Of a stretch of 64,000 nucleotides of DNA, positions 33,095 through 41,779 are shown piece by piece. Below the pieces are notes generated by a model that searched no databases, was not told the origin of the DNA, and saw nothing but the letters and a program-made list of their open reading frames with translations. The DNA is from Desulfurellaceae bacterium bin18 (GTDB taxonomy: Bacteria > Desulfobacterota > Binatia > Bin18): the NCBI GenBank assembly GCA_002238415.1, contig MPMI01000019.1, forward strand, positions 39,192 through 103,191, written 5' to 3'. Both the position numbers and the translations under genes were made by a program. Numbering within the stretch: position 1 is the first letter of the stretch; each line of letters begins with the position of its first letter.

Positions 33095-33934
33095 ATGGCA
33101 CCGGATAATCTTCTTTCTGACGCATATACCGAACGGGAAGACACCGAGCGTTTTAGTACGCTTTTCTGGCAGTTAACCGCAGCCTATCCAGACTCGTACC
33201 GCCAACTGTGCGCCCTGCTCCGAGACGACATCTACCGCCGTCCACCAGTCCCCCAGGCGTCAGGAGAGCCCGTTCTGCTGATCCCTGGCTTTCTGGCTGG
33301 CGACTGGACCTTACAAGTATTAGCTGGTTGGCTACGCCGCATGGGTTATAATCCGTATTTCTCCGGGCTGGACTGGAATATCGATTGTCCGAATCGAACC
33401 GGCCATTTGCTCCGCTGGCGTCTGAACCAAATCATTCGGGAGACAGGCTATCCGCTGATTGTTTTTGGACATAGTCTCGGCGGTATGCTCGCCCGTTTTC
33501 TGGGGACAAATTTCCCCGACCAGGTCCGTCACGTTGTCACTATGGGTTCTCCCATTCAACGCACGAATAATGTGAGTCCGCTGGTTCTGTTTGCCTCACG
33601 TGTGCTGCAGCCCTTTCGGCGCTGGCGCGGAGAGCTTCCGTCCGAGTGCGGGACGCTCCACTGCAACTGCCACTTTAACCGCAGCGTTATTTCATCCATG
33701 CCCGAAGAGGTCGGCTTTACCTCGGTCTTCTCCAAACAGGACGAGGTCGTAGAATGGAACGCGAGTATCGATCCTGAGCGCGAAAACCGGGAAGTTACTG
33801 GACGCCATATTGGCCTGATCGTGAACCCGCAGGTCTACCGTATTCTGGCAGACGTGCTCTCTCGCTTACAAAAACAAAAGCGAGAACCTCATCTGACCGT
33901 TGCCTTGTCTTCACAGGATGACATGCAGACCTGA
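33095..33934 (+). CDS. Lipase-like alpha/beta hydrolase
   Basis: A 279-residue alpha/beta hydrolase. LIPGFLAGDWTLQVLAGWLRRMG is the oxyanion region, VFGHSLGGMLARF holds the nucleophile Ser in GHSLGG, and later residues D (in FSKQDEVVEW) and H (in VTGRHIGLI) complete a plausible triad. The layout recalls triacylglycerol lipases and PGAP1-like esterases. No signal peptide, so it acts inside the cell, perhaps on granule lipids given its neighbours. GAGGGAGAGCGG precedes ATG 33095, and TTGCAAGC-type sites lie upstream. Confidence 0.83.
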   Translation: MAPDNLLSDAYTEREDTERFSTLFWQLTAAYPDSYRQLCALLRDDIYRRPPVPQASGEPVLLIPGFLAGDWTLQVLAGWLRRMGYNPYFSGLDWNIDCPNRTGHLLRWRLNQIIRETGYPLIVFGHSLGGMLARFLGTNFPDQVRHVVTMGSPIQRTNNVSPLVLFASRVLQPFRRWRGELPSECGTLHCNCHFNRSVISSMPEEVGFTSVFSKQDEVVEWNASIDPERENREVTGRHIGLIVNPQVYRILADVLSRLQKQKREPHLTVALSSQDDMQT

Positions 33935-34041
33935 GAAGCAGGTAGGAGAGGTGCGGGGGGTACGTGGCAGCGGCAACTCAGCCCTTCCCCCGAGCCACCG
34001 CTGTTATGTGAAAAAACGACTTGCCAGAGGAGACCGGCTTC

Positions 34042-34479
34042 TTACTCAGGCAGCGACGTCATGAACTCTTTTGCCAGGTCGTTCTTCCCTTCAACATTCT
34101 TCTTATAGATATGGGTCTCCCAGAGCGCCTCGTGGGTCCCTTCCTTATCTGTGTACGTGAAGCGAACCCACCGGTCTCCCGGAGCCTCGAAGAGATTGAA
34201 ATACTGACTGAGTTCGTCGTTGATCCGGTCTCCCTGAGAGAGTAAGCCGGCCTCCCACGGTCCCATAGTCCAAGGGTTCCCGGCACGGCCGGCTATATCC
34301 CGCCGTTTCTCTATATTGGAAACAATACTGAACCCGTCTTCAGTCGCATTCGCTTTGACGATCTGAATCGCCAATTCTTCTTTCTGTCCCATGGGCCGTT
34401 CACCACATGCCCAGAGAGAAAGACAACTGGCCATGATCAAGTAAGAAAATAGCTTCTGATACGCGTATATTTTTCGCAT
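34042..34479 (-). CDS. Putative lipoprotein of unknown function
   Basis: A 145-residue protein with a lipoprotein signal: basic MRKIYAYQK, hydrophobic LFSYLIMASCLSLWA and lipobox Cys in LWACGE (~27). The mature part is soluble and acidic, with paired aromatic segments DRWVRFTYTDKEGTHEALWETHIY. I recognise no family. GGAGGAGGG upstream supports ATG 34479. Cell-envelope location is likely. Confidence 0.65.
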   Translation of the reverse strand: MRKIYAYQKLFSYLIMASCLSLWACGERPMGQKEELAIQIVKANATEDGFSIVSNIEKRRDIAGRAGNPWTMGPWEAGLLSQGDRINDELSQYFNLFEAPGDRWVRFTYTDKEGTHEALWETHIYKKNVEGKNDLAKEFMTSLPE

Positions 34480-34622
34480 CCGCCCTCCTCCATCGTAGAA
34501 TAGCAGGCTCAGCGTCCCGCTGTGTTTCCTATAGGATGGCATACTACAATGAAAAGATGCTTGGGTCTACGGATGGCAGGATGCATTTCTGCTCTGCGTC
34601 GTGTGGAGTAAGCAGAAGGGCG

Positions 34623-34660
34623 CCTTGCTTTATTGTCACCCAAGTGACAATAAAGCAAGG
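34623..34660. promoter_or_regulatory. Perfect 38 bp palindrome containing CRP/FNR-like site C
   Basis: Arms CCTTGCTTTATTGTCAC (34623-34639) and GTGACAATAAAGCAAGG (34644-34660) are perfectly complementary around CCAA. The centre is TGTCAC-N4-GTGACA (34634-34649). It lies 74 bases upstream of the CRP/FNR-type gene, so autoregulation is the natural reading; a transcribed hairpin is possible too. Confidence 0.7.
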
Positions 34661-34734
34661 GCTGATGAAAACAGCATCTCCTTCGGGTAGTGAACCATCA
34701 GGTGATCTTATGCCTAAGCTGTGATAGAGCGCGT

Positions 34735-35448
34735 ATGGCACGTATACCTGTCCTTAATGTGACAACGATCCGGCGACTGAAGGCATTTCCCTGGGCCTCA
34801 GATCAGCAGGTGGAGCGGCTTCTGAGTCAGATGGCTCTGCACCACATCGAAAAACGCACCGTCCTGTTCAACGAGGGAGTGCCCTCAGATTCGGTATATT
34901 TCCTGATTTCTGGCGTTGTCAAACTCTCCTTGCGCAGTCCGGATGAAGAACGCGTTCTGGTCAGTCTCATCTCACCTGGGGAGTTGTTTGGTATTACCTC
35001 GCTGATGCCGGGTATGTACCGCGCCTTTCGCTCAGAAGCGTTTAGCGATTGCTGGGTCAGTTCAGTCCGTCCGGATATTTTTGTGACGACACTGCTCAAC
35101 GTTCCATTTACGGATTTCAGTGCCCTGATGGAAGGAACTGTCGGCCGTTGGTTCGCCCTCCTCTACCGTTATACGCATTTTCAGGGCTCTAGCCTGAGAC
35201 AAAAGCTGGCCTTGGCTCTGCTCGAACTGGCGCAAAAATTCGGGATTCAGGATGCCCGGGGGACCATGCTGATCTTACAGCTCACCCATGAAGATCTCGC
35301 CGACCTAGTGGGTGCATCCCGCCAGAAAGTGACGGAGCATATGCAGGAGCTTGCACGACAGCAAGTATTGCTCCGAGATGGGCGCAAGCTCATCGTCCAG
35401 CCGGACCGCCTGCGAGAAGTCGCCGGCCTCTTGTTGGACGAGAAGTGA
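34735..35448 (+). CDS. CRP/FNR-family transcriptional regulator
   Basis: A 237-residue regulator. The cyclic-nucleotide-binding-like barrel spans ~15-135 (KRTVLFNEGVPSDSVYFLIS, VLVSLISPGELFGITSLMP); the C-terminal winged HTH includes LTHEDLADLVGASRQKVTEH (~180-200). No FNR-type N-terminal Cys cluster is present, and the cAMP-binding Arg-Ser signature is not obvious, so the ligand is unknown. ATG 34735 is the likely start; an in-frame GTG lies 45 bases upstream. The palindrome in its own upstream region recurs near both phasin-like genes, making this protein the best candidate to bind TGTCA-N6-TGACA. Confidence 0.85.
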   Translation: MARIPVLNVTTIRRLKAFPWASDQQVERLLSQMALHHIEKRTVLFNEGVPSDSVYFLISGVVKLSLRSPDEERVLVSLISPGELFGITSLMPGMYRAFRSEAFSDCWVSSVRPDIFVTTLLNVPFTDFSALMEGTVGRWFALLYRYTHFQGSSLRQKLALALLELAQKFGIQDARGTMLILQLTHEDLADLVGASRQKVTEHMQELARQQVLLRDGRKLIVQPDRLREVAGLLLDEK

Positions 35449-35455
35449 GGGCAAG

Positions 35456-35490
35456 GCGGAGGATATCCCAGAGACGGAGATGTCCTCCGC
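35456..35490. terminator. Hairpin between convergent regulator and phasin-like genes
   Basis: Perfect arms GCGGAGGA (35456-35463)/TCCTCCGC (35483-35490) with a 19-base loop, in the 60 bp between two convergent stops. No T run. Confidence 0.45.
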
Positions 35491-35508
35491 GCAGGAGAGC
35501 GGATCGCT

Positions 35509-35847
35509 TTAACTGCTCGCTTCTGTTGCAGCCTCTTCGGCCTTGGGCTCAAGCTGCCAGATCTGACGGGTCAGGGCGGCTGACGAGTCAAAAATCTGAC
35601 GGGCGAATGATCGCTGGGTTTCAAAAATTGGCGCAAACGGCGTGTCCTTCGCCCACTCCGTTGCCTTTTCGTTCATCTCAAAAGCTCGGCTGGCCCACTT
35701 TTCGCCGGACTCAAGCGACTGCGCGGCCATTTGCTTCATCGATTCGCTGAACGGCATATTCATCCCGCCCATCATCTTGACAAACGGATTGTCGCTGGCG
35801 TCGAACATCTTGTTGAAAGCACTACAATTCCATGCGTTATCGGCCAT
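35509..35847 (-). CDS. Second phasin-like protein
   Basis: A 112-residue helical protein: NPFVKMMGGMNMPFSESMKQ, SGEKWASRAFEMNEKATEWA, FAPIFETQRSFARQIFDSSA, ALTRQIWQLEPKAEEA. Repeated amphipathic helices with Met/Phe-rich faces are characteristic of phasin-type granule proteins. GGGAGG precedes ATG 35847. Its upstream region carries both the TGTCAC-N4-GTGACA palindrome and the GCTAAC/TTGCAAGC motif, tying it to the CRP/FNR and XRE regulators on either side. Confidence 0.65.
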   Translation of the reverse strand: MADNAWNCSAFNKMFDASDNPFVKMMGGMNMPFSESMKQMAAQSLESGEKWASRAFEMNEKATEWAKDTPFAPIFETQRSFARQIFDSSAALTRQIWQLEPKAEEAATEASS

Positions 35848-35912
35848 GAGAAACCTCCCTGCTTGGTTGTGAGATTACCGACGCTGTCGGCTTATTTCTT
35901 GATTGGTTTAAT

Positions 35913-35943
35913 GCTAACTACAATCGCTAACTTTTGCAAGCAC
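35913..35943. promoter_or_regulatory. Composite XRE-type motif, copy 1
   Basis: GCTAAC (35913-35918), six bases, then CGCTAAC-TTT-TGCAAGC (35925-35941) and AC. The same composite, with the same spacing, occurs at 36364-36394. Located 66-96 bases upstream of the second phasin-like gene. Confidence 0.6.
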
Positions 35944-35957
35944 ATAGGGCAAAAAAA

Positions 35958-35973
35958 TGTCACCTGCGTGACA
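35958..35973. promoter_or_regulatory. CRP/FNR-like site D
   Basis: TGTCAC-CTGC-GTGACA, a perfect palindrome, 111 bases upstream of the second phasin-like start and directly beside the composite motif at 35913-35943. Confidence 0.65.
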
Positions 35974-35985
35974 ATACTGTTCTTT

Positions 35986-36354
35986 TTAAGTCGTGCTGCT
36001 GGTTTCATTCACCTGTCGAAATGACCGGTACATATCGATCATCATTTCACGCTGGCGGGCGGACAGATCGGGATCGTGCATAACTGCTTTGATCACATCG
36101 CTCTCCTCAGCTTCTTGCGGGTCAAGGATGCCAGCTTGGGTATACAGGGTTTCGGCTGAAATGCGCAGCCCCTTAGCCAGCGACTGCAGGATCATGCTGC
36201 TCGGCGTCCGCAGCCCGCGCTCAATCTGGCTGAGGTAGGGGTTGGAGATTCCGCATATGTCCGCGAGTTGCCGCAGAGAAAGCTGCGACAGCTCGCGCTG
36301 ACGCTTAATAAATTCTCCAAGTGTGGCGTATGGGTCCGGTTGCTTCTGGGCCAT
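35986..36354 (-). CDS. XRE-family transcriptional regulator (storage-granule associated)
   Basis: A 122-residue protein with an N-terminal Cro/CI HTH: FIKRQRELSQLSLRQLADIC, GISNPYLSQIERGLRTPS (~33-50). The C-terminal segment LYTQAGILDPQEAEESDVI and DLSARQREMMIDMYRSFRQ is typical of XRE regulators encoded beside phasin or lipid-droplet proteins in actinobacteria and other groups. ATG 36354 follows soon after its own copy of the GCTAAC/TTGCAAGC motif; no ribosome-binding site is visible, so a near-leaderless transcript is possible. Likely represses the adjacent phasin-like gene and itself (inference). Confidence 0.8.
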   Translation of the reverse strand: MAQKQPDPYATLGEFIKRQRELSQLSLRQLADICGISNPYLSQIERGLRTPSSMILQSLAKGLRISAETLYTQAGILDPQEAEESDVIKAVMHDPDLSARQREMMIDMYRSFRQVNETSSTT

Positions 36355-36363
36355 ATGCGGTAT

Positions 36364-36394
36364 GCTAACAAAAAACGCTAACTCTTGCAAGCGC
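36364..36394. promoter_or_regulatory. Composite XRE-type motif, copy 2
   Basis: GCTAAC (36364-36369), AAAAAA-type spacer, CGCTAAC-TCT-TGCAAGC (36376-36392), GC. Matches 35913-35943 in sequence and spacing and lies 10-40 bases upstream of the XRE regulator start. Confidence 0.6.
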
Positions 36395-36436
36395 TTAACC
36401 TGCTGCATATTTTGAGTCGCTCTTCCGGTGTTGGCA

Positions 36437-37321
36437 TTATGAGTCCAATACTCCCATGGCTTGCAGCTCTCGCCGCAGCTCATCCCGAGCAGTATCGGTC
36501 AGCGGTGCAATCGGCTGCCGGGTCGGACCCGCCGGAAGAGTGCGGAGTTGCATCGCGGCTTTGATCGGCGCAGGAAACGAGCCAAGGCCCATGACTAACC
36601 AAAATCGCGTCAGGCGATTTTGCACCTCCCAGGCGCGGTCATGCTGTCCAGCGTCAAAGAGACGAAGAACTTCCAGCGAGAGTTCAGGGCACACATTTGC
36701 GCTTCCTAAAATTGCGCCCTGACTGCCCGCCAACAGGCCGGGCAGGAGGAGGGTATCGATACCAGTCAAAACGCTGAAATCTGACCGTCGCCGCAACGTC
36801 AGATTGTTCAGCAGAGTCAAATCTCCGCTGCTGTCTTTTATCCCCTGAATATGGTCGTAGCGCTCAGCCAATGTTCGGACTGCGGGCGGTTCTAAGACAT
36901 TGCCGGCCAACATCGGAATATTGTACAGCAGCAGGGGCAAGGTCGTCGCCTCGGCAATGGCACCGTAGTGCTGGATCATTTCGTCTTGGGTTGGGCGAAT
37001 AAAACTCGGTGGCACAGCACAGACCGAGTCGGCACCCGCAGCTTGCGCTGCCTCTGTCAGCCGCACCGCTTCACGCGTTGAGGGAACGCCCACACCCGCA
37101 ATCACGGTAATACGTTTGTTAACGATTTCTACTGTGTGCCGAAAGAGTCGCACTTTCTCCTCAAAACTAAGCGCCCAGGATTCTCCCGTGCTACTGACAA
37201 TAAACACACCGTTGAGACCCTTCCCGATTGACCATTCCAGGAACTGCTCTAACCCGTGCTCATCGATGTTCTCATTTTCATCAAACGGCGTAATAAGCGC
37301 TGAATAAATGCCGCGTAACAT
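36437..37321 (-). CDS. Dihydrodipicolinate synthase/N-acetylneuraminate lyase family protein
   Basis: A 294-residue class I aldolase-type TIM barrel. GIYSALITPFDENENIDEHG, VSSTGESWALSFEEK (the S/T-T-G-E motif), LLLYNIPMLAG (catalytic Tyr) and IQGIKDSSGDL (Schiff-base Lys) are in the expected order. Family members act on pyruvate plus an aldehyde or on keto-acid substrates; lysine biosynthesis is only one option, and isolated copies often serve catabolism. No dap genes are nearby. It starts about 220 bases from the divergent MetE-like gene. Confidence 0.88.
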   Translation of the reverse strand: MLRGIYSALITPFDENENIDEHGLEQFLEWSIGKGLNGVFIVSSTGESWALSFEEKVRLFRHTVEIVNKRITVIAGVGVPSTREAVRLTEAAQAAGADSVCAVPPSFIRPTQDEMIQHYGAIAEATTLPLLLYNIPMLAGNVLEPPAVRTLAERYDHIQGIKDSSGDLTLLNNLTLRRRSDFSVLTGIDTLLLPGLLAGSQGAILGSANVCPELSLEVLRLFDAGQHDRAWEVQNRLTRFWLVMGLGSFPAPIKAAMQLRTLPAGPTRQPIAPLTDTARDELRRELQAMGVLDS

Positions 37322-37538
37322 GCCCTACTCCTTTTTCCTATTTTGGCCGGTGATGCCGATCCCAGGCTTGTCTCTCAGCAGCCTCTAGCACACTTTACAC
37401 CAAGCGCCCAGCGTGGATACTCGCCGTCGGATGACGACGCTCTCGGGCCTGGCCCGGCCATGCCACTCCCGCTTGACAGTCGCCCGTCCACAGGGTGTAT
37501 GATTCGCCAGCGATACGGCTCAAGCAGGAGGAGTGACG

Positions 37539-38708
37539 ATGTTTAATGCCACAAAAGATAAAAAGCTGCCGACGGCTATGGTCGGCTCATTCCCAAAGCC
37601 GACTTGGTTTACCGAGAGCTTACGCGGCCGGCCGTTCAAAGTCGCGATGGGCGACTCACTCTATCGGGAGCAGTATATTGACGCGGTTGCCTGTTATATG
37701 AACGAGCAAGAACAGGCCGGCCTTGACATCTTCACTGATGGCGACACCCGTTTTGACCTGGAAGTGGGTGGGCGCTCCTGGTTCTTTTATACGATTGAAC
37801 GCCTCAACGGTGTGAGCGGCTTTCGCGACTCTTCGCATTTTCTCGACTATGCGGATATCAAGCCCGGTCATATCCTGTACGAGGTGCAGGAAGCCTACCA
37901 CCCGCCGGCGGTCACGGACAAAGTGACGCGCGGTCCCCTGCATTTTTCTGCTATCTGGAAAACCGCACAAAAAATGACCAGCAAACCGGTGAAGTTCGGC
38001 TCGATCAGCGCCACCTGCCTGCCCATGATGCTGTGGAACGAGTACTATAAAACCGATCACGCTCTGGTTATGGACCTAGCCGCGGCACTGAATGAGGAGT
38101 TACGGGAGTTGGCGGATGCGGGCTGCCCGGTCATCCAGATCGAGGAACCGCCCCATCATTTCGCTTGCTGCACGACCCCGCCAGCAACGGCCAAAGAACT
38201 GGAAAGCTATACCCAAGCGTTCAACCGTGAAGTCGAGGGCGTCAACACTGAGATTTGGGCGCATACCTGCTGGGGCAATCCCAACCAGCAGAGCTTCTAC
38301 TGGGAGCGACCCAGTTATGAACGCTCACTGCCGCATCTGCTCCAACTCAATGCCGATGTTCTCACCCTGGAAGGAGCGAGCAACCAAGGCCGCGACCTGC
38401 CGCTGCTCAAGCACTATAAGACAGACAAAAAAATCGCTATTGGCGTCATCAACCACACGGTCACCACGGTTGAGCCGCCCCAGATGATCGCCGATTTGAT
38501 TCGTCGAGCGCTCGAATACGTCCCACCGGAACGGCTCATTATTACCGCAGACTGCGGCTTTGGGCGTGAAGGCTTATCGCGCCGCATTGCTTTTTACAAA
38601 TGTATCGCCCTGGTTCAAGGCACGAATATGGTCCGTCGAGAACTCGGGCTGCCTGAGACCGACATTCGAGCGGCGGACCCACGCTTTGCGTTTCGACCGG
38701 TAGAGTAA
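37539..38708 (+). CDS. MetE C-terminal-like (cobalamin-independent methionine synthase II) protein
   Basis: A 389-residue barrel homologous to the catalytic half of MetE. VGSFPKPTWFTESLRG opens the domain; QAGLDIFTDGDTRFD, IQIEEPPHHF, the zinc-site HTCWGNPN (H and C), LTLEGASNQGRD (Glu) and ITADCGFGREGL (Cys) follow. The N-terminal half of full MetE is absent, as in the 'core' or MesA-like methyltransferases that use simpler methyl donors. CAGGAGGAG suits ATG 37539 better than the in-frame GTG 37533. Methyl donor and acceptor are unknown. Confidence 0.85.
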   Translation: MFNATKDKKLPTAMVGSFPKPTWFTESLRGRPFKVAMGDSLYREQYIDAVACYMNEQEQAGLDIFTDGDTRFDLEVGGRSWFFYTIERLNGVSGFRDSSHFLDYADIKPGHILYEVQEAYHPPAVTDKVTRGPLHFSAIWKTAQKMTSKPVKFGSISATCLPMMLWNEYYKTDHALVMDLAAALNEELRELADAGCPVIQIEEPPHHFACCTTPPATAKELESYTQAFNREVEGVNTEIWAHTCWGNPNQQSFYWERPSYERSLPHLLQLNADVLTLEGASNQGRDLPLLKHYKTDKKIAIGVINHTVTTVEPPQMIADLIRRALEYVPPERLIITADCGFGREGLSRRIAFYKCIALVQGTNMVRRELGLPETDIRAADPRFAFRPVE

Positions 38709-38797
38709 GGGTTCTGGCTGCTCACTGTCGACCTCAACCGGAGCCTGATGAAGCCGTTTGAGTCGGGGCTGACTGGAGAGAAAGCTCGGCCTCTCCT

Positions 38798-39676
38798 TTA
38801 CTCTCTATTTGCCAACAGGAACTCCAGCAGATGCTGATTCACCAATTCAGGCTGCTCCTGTTGGACCCAATGACTGCATTTGGGGATATATTTGATCTCA
38901 AAACGATCGCTGAAGTACTCGTCCATGTCATGGGTGAGCTCTTTTCCCAGAGCCGTGTCTTCTTCACCCCAAATAAGGAGGGTCGGACGTGAGATTTGAG
39001 GGAGGTGTATGGCACCGTGGCGGAGACGGTGGCGAAACGCTGCGCGGTAATAATTGATAGCGGCCCGAGCACTGCCGGGGGTCTCCAATGCCTCGGCATA
39101 TTTATGTAGCTCTTTGTCGGGGAAAGCCTCTTTCCGTACCGCCATGCCACGAAACGCCTGCGCAATAAAGCGACGCCGGAACAAACGCAGGCCCAGCTCA
39201 GGCAACCACGGAATCTGAAAGTAGAATATATACCAGCTGCGTCGAAGCTGCTGGCGATTCTCTTGCAGTGCTTTCTGAAACGTGCCCGGATGGGGACAAT
39301 TCAAAACAACAAGCTGCTCAGTCATGTGTGGATAGTTGGCAGCAAACGACCAAGCTACGCCGCCACCCCAATCATGGCCGATAATGACGGCTCGTTCTTC
39401 ATGAAAGGCACGTATCAGACCCCCGACATCCCCGGTGAGCCGGTCAATATGATAATTGGCGACACCGCTCGGCTTCTCGCTCTCGTTATAGCCTCGCATG
39501 TCCGGCGCCACGACCGTGAAATGTTTCGCCAGAGCCGGGATTTGATACCGCCACGAATACCAAAACTCGGGAAACCCATGCAGCAGAATGAGTAGGGGAC
39601 CCGCGCCTTGCGTAACGTAATGCAAACGGACTCCGTTCACATAGGCCGAACCGTGCTTCAGAGCATCGCGCACCAT
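38798..39676 (-). CDS. Epoxide hydrolase-like alpha/beta hydrolase
   Basis: A 292-residue alpha/beta hydrolase. LLHGFPEFWYSWRYQIPAL contains the HGFP oxyanion motif; VIIGHDWGGGVAW places Asp as the nucleophile; DTALGKELTHDMDEY and the C-terminal KCSHWVQQEQPELV supply the acidic residue and His. This combination is typical of epoxide hydrolases and fluoroacetate-dehalogenase-like enzymes. It starts 13 bases after the HpcH gene, on the same strand, suggesting a CaiB-HpcH-hydrolase operon. Confidence 0.88.
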   Translation of the reverse strand: MVRDALKHGSAYVNGVRLHYVTQGAGPLLILLHGFPEFWYSWRYQIPALAKHFTVVAPDMRGYNESEKPSGVANYHIDRLTGDVGGLIRAFHEERAVIIGHDWGGGVAWSFAANYPHMTEQLVVLNCPHPGTFQKALQENRQQLRRSWYIFYFQIPWLPELGLRLFRRRFIAQAFRGMAVRKEAFPDKELHKYAEALETPGSARAAINYYRAAFRHRLRHGAIHLPQISRPTLLIWGEEDTALGKELTHDMDEYFSDRFEIKYIPKCSHWVQQEQPELVNQHLLEFLLANRE

Positions 39677-39689
39677 ATGTCATGGTTTC

Positions 39690-40577
39690 CTAGGAGGATA
39701 CGTCCATGCCGGCCTTGCGCGCCCGGTCCAATACGATTTTTTCAATGTCGGCAATCGGTCCATCAATCATCCGCCCTCGGAAGGAGACGGCCCCTTGACC
39801 CGCGGCCACAGCTTGTTCAAAAGCGGCGACTAGGGCGCGCGCATACTCGACTTCTTCTGCCGTCGGTGTGTACACGGCATTCACGAGCTCAACTTGGCCG
39901 GGGTGAATACACGCCTTGCCCTCGTAACCGAGCTCCTTGCCCTGCTGCGTTTCTGTGCGCAGACCGTCGAGATCTTTTATATCGAGATAGACGTTATCAA
40001 TCGGTGTCACGCCCGCAGCCTTGGCTGCCATGACCACCTGACAACGCGCCTGTAAAACCACACCGCCGGTTGAGGGTGCGGCTTTAATCCCCATGGATAG
40101 GGAGAAGTCACCATGCCCAAAGGCGATCCCAGCAATCCGGGAGGTTGCCGAGGCAATGGGAAACGCGTTGCCAATTGCCTGAGGCTGCTCAAACAGAGGA
40201 ATCAGGACAACGTCTCCAGGCTGGCGTCCGGCGCGTTGCTCTGCCAGGGAAACGAGTTGGTCCACAAATCGGACGTTCTCGGCGCTGTTTGTCTTGGGTA
40301 CGACGAGGCCGTCGGCTCCAGCCTCAACCATGGCTAACACATCATCCAGGAAGTATGGGGTATCAAGCCCGTTAATCCTGACGGTCCGCTCAAAGCGTTC
40401 AAAGTCAGCGTCTTGAAGAACCTCCCGCATCGTCTCACGCGCTTCAGCCTTGCGCTCAGGAGCCACCGCATCCTCCAGATCAAAGATCAGCGTATCCGCC
40501 GTAGACTCTTTGGCCTTAGCAAAGAAGCGCTCGCTACTTGCCGGTACAAATAATGAACTCCGGCGCAGTCGTGCCAT
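39690..40577 (-). CDS. HpcH/HpaI/CitE-family aldolase or lyase
   Basis: A 295-residue CitE-like TIM barrel: RRSSLFVPASSERFFAKAKE, DTLIFDLEDAVAPERK (D-L-E-D metal motif), RINGLDTPYFLDDV, GADGLVVPKTNSAENV, GIAFGHGDFSLSMGI and KACIHPGQVELVN. The pattern fits malyl-CoA/citramalyl-CoA/beta-methylmalyl-CoA lyases or CitE-like thioesterases. Its start overlaps the CoA-transferase stop (TGATG), so the two are translationally coupled and may handle one acyl-CoA substrate in turn. Confidence 0.88.
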   Translation of the reverse strand: MARLRRSSLFVPASSERFFAKAKESTADTLIFDLEDAVAPERKAEARETMREVLQDADFERFERTVRINGLDTPYFLDDVLAMVEAGADGLVVPKTNSAENVRFVDQLVSLAEQRAGRQPGDVVLIPLFEQPQAIGNAFPIASATSRIAGIAFGHGDFSLSMGIKAAPSTGGVVLQARCQVVMAAKAAGVTPIDNVYLDIKDLDGLRTETQQGKELGYEGKACIHPGQVELVNAVYTPTAEEVEYARALVAAFEQAVAAGQGAVSFRGRMIDGPIADIEKIVLDRARKAGMDVSS

Positions 40578-41779
40578 CAGATCACCCCCTTTTCTTTTAA
40601 TTCCACCAATTGCTGCGACGACAGACCGAGCCGCTGTCCATAGATTTCTTCGTTGTGGTGTCCCATATGGGTGGGCGCCGACCAGCGTATCGTGCCAGGC
40701 GTCCGAGAAAATTTCGGGACGACATTCTGCATTTTGATGGGTCCCAGCTCCGGGTCAGCAACGGTGGTGACCGTTTCACGTGCCTGAAAATGGGGGTCGG
40801 AGAGAATTCCAGTAATGTCGTACACCGGTGCGCAGGCACACTCGAATTCGTCAAATCGTTTCAAGGCCTCTTCGGCAGTGTGTGCGCCAATCCAGCCACC
40901 AACAATGGCGTCGACTTCGTCAATATGCTCAATCCGGGCGCGGTTGTCGGCGAAGCGTGGATCATCATTCAGTTCAGGCCGGCCGATGGCGACAAAGACC
41001 CGTTTGGCCAAAGCAGGCGCATTGGCCGAAAGGGCAAGCCAGTGTCCGTCCTTGGTTTGATAGGTATTGCGGGGAGCACCAATAGACGGCACCCGGTTCC
41101 CGGTTCTGTGCTGAATGACGCCAAGCTGGTCATAGGCAAGCGCTTGATCGCCGGTTGTCGTGAATAGTGGCTCCAAAACGCTCAGGTCGAGCATCTGGCC
41201 TTTGCCGCTTTTATGGTCCCGCTCATAGAGCGCAAACATGACCGCCCAGGTGCCAAACTGGCCAGCCATGGAATCTGCCAGGCCATAACCGGGCAGGGTC
41301 GGTGGTCCGTCTGGTTGGCCGGTGATATGGGCAAAGCCGCTCATGGCCTCAGCAAGAGTGCCAAATCCGGGTTTGTCTTTATAGGGCCCGGTCTGACCAA
41401 ACCCGGATACCCGGACAACGATCAGGCGAGGATTAATCGCGTGCAGGGTCTCCCAATCGAGACCCCATTTTTCCAGGGTTCCCGGCCGGAAATTTTCTGT
41501 CAGGACATCGGCATCGGCGATCAACTGCTTGAGAATCCCCTGTCCTTCTGGAGCGCTCAGGTTGAGCGTAATACATTTTTTATTACGATTGGTAATTTTC
41601 CACCACAGGGGGATGCCATCCTTGGTTGCCCCGAGAGAGCGCAGGCTATCCCCCATTTTCGGATGCTCGACCTTAATCACCTCCGCCCCAAAGTCGCCCA
41701 TATTCTGGGAAATCGTCGGTGCTGCAAACAAGACGGCAATGTCAACGACCTTGAGACCTTCGAGTGGCAGGCTGGCCAT
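40577..41779 (-). CDS. CaiB/BaiF family CoA-transferase
   Basis: A 400-residue class III CoA-transferase. PLEGLKVVDIAVLFAAPTIS, GDFGAEVIKVEHPKMGDSLR, NRNKKCITLNLSAPEGQGIL and the catalytic-Asp region LTENFRPGTLEKWGLDW are standard; SLAEAMSGFAHITG appears as TLAEAMSGFAHITGQPDG. It moves CoA between organic acids such as a formyl, succinyl or carnitine type pair. Downstream HpcH and hydrolase genes suggest a short catabolic pathway for a branched or dicarboxylic acid (inference). Confidence 0.9.
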   Translation of the reverse strand: MASLPLEGLKVVDIAVLFAAPTISQNMGDFGAEVIKVEHPKMGDSLRSLGATKDGIPLWWKITNRNKKCITLNLSAPEGQGILKQLIADADVLTENFRPGTLEKWGLDWETLHAINPRLIVVRVSGFGQTGPYKDKPGFGTLAEAMSGFAHITGQPDGPPTLPGYGLADSMAGQFGTWAVMFALYERDHKSGKGQMLDLSVLEPLFTTTGDQALAYDQLGVIQHRTGNRVPSIGAPRNTYQTKDGHWLALSANAPALAKRVFVAIGRPELNDDPRFADNRARIEHIDEVDAIVGGWIGAHTAEEALKRFDEFECACAPVYDITGILSDPHFQARETVTTVADPELGPIKMQNVVPKFSRTPGTIRWSAPTHMGHHNEEIYGQRLGLSSQQLVELKEKGVI

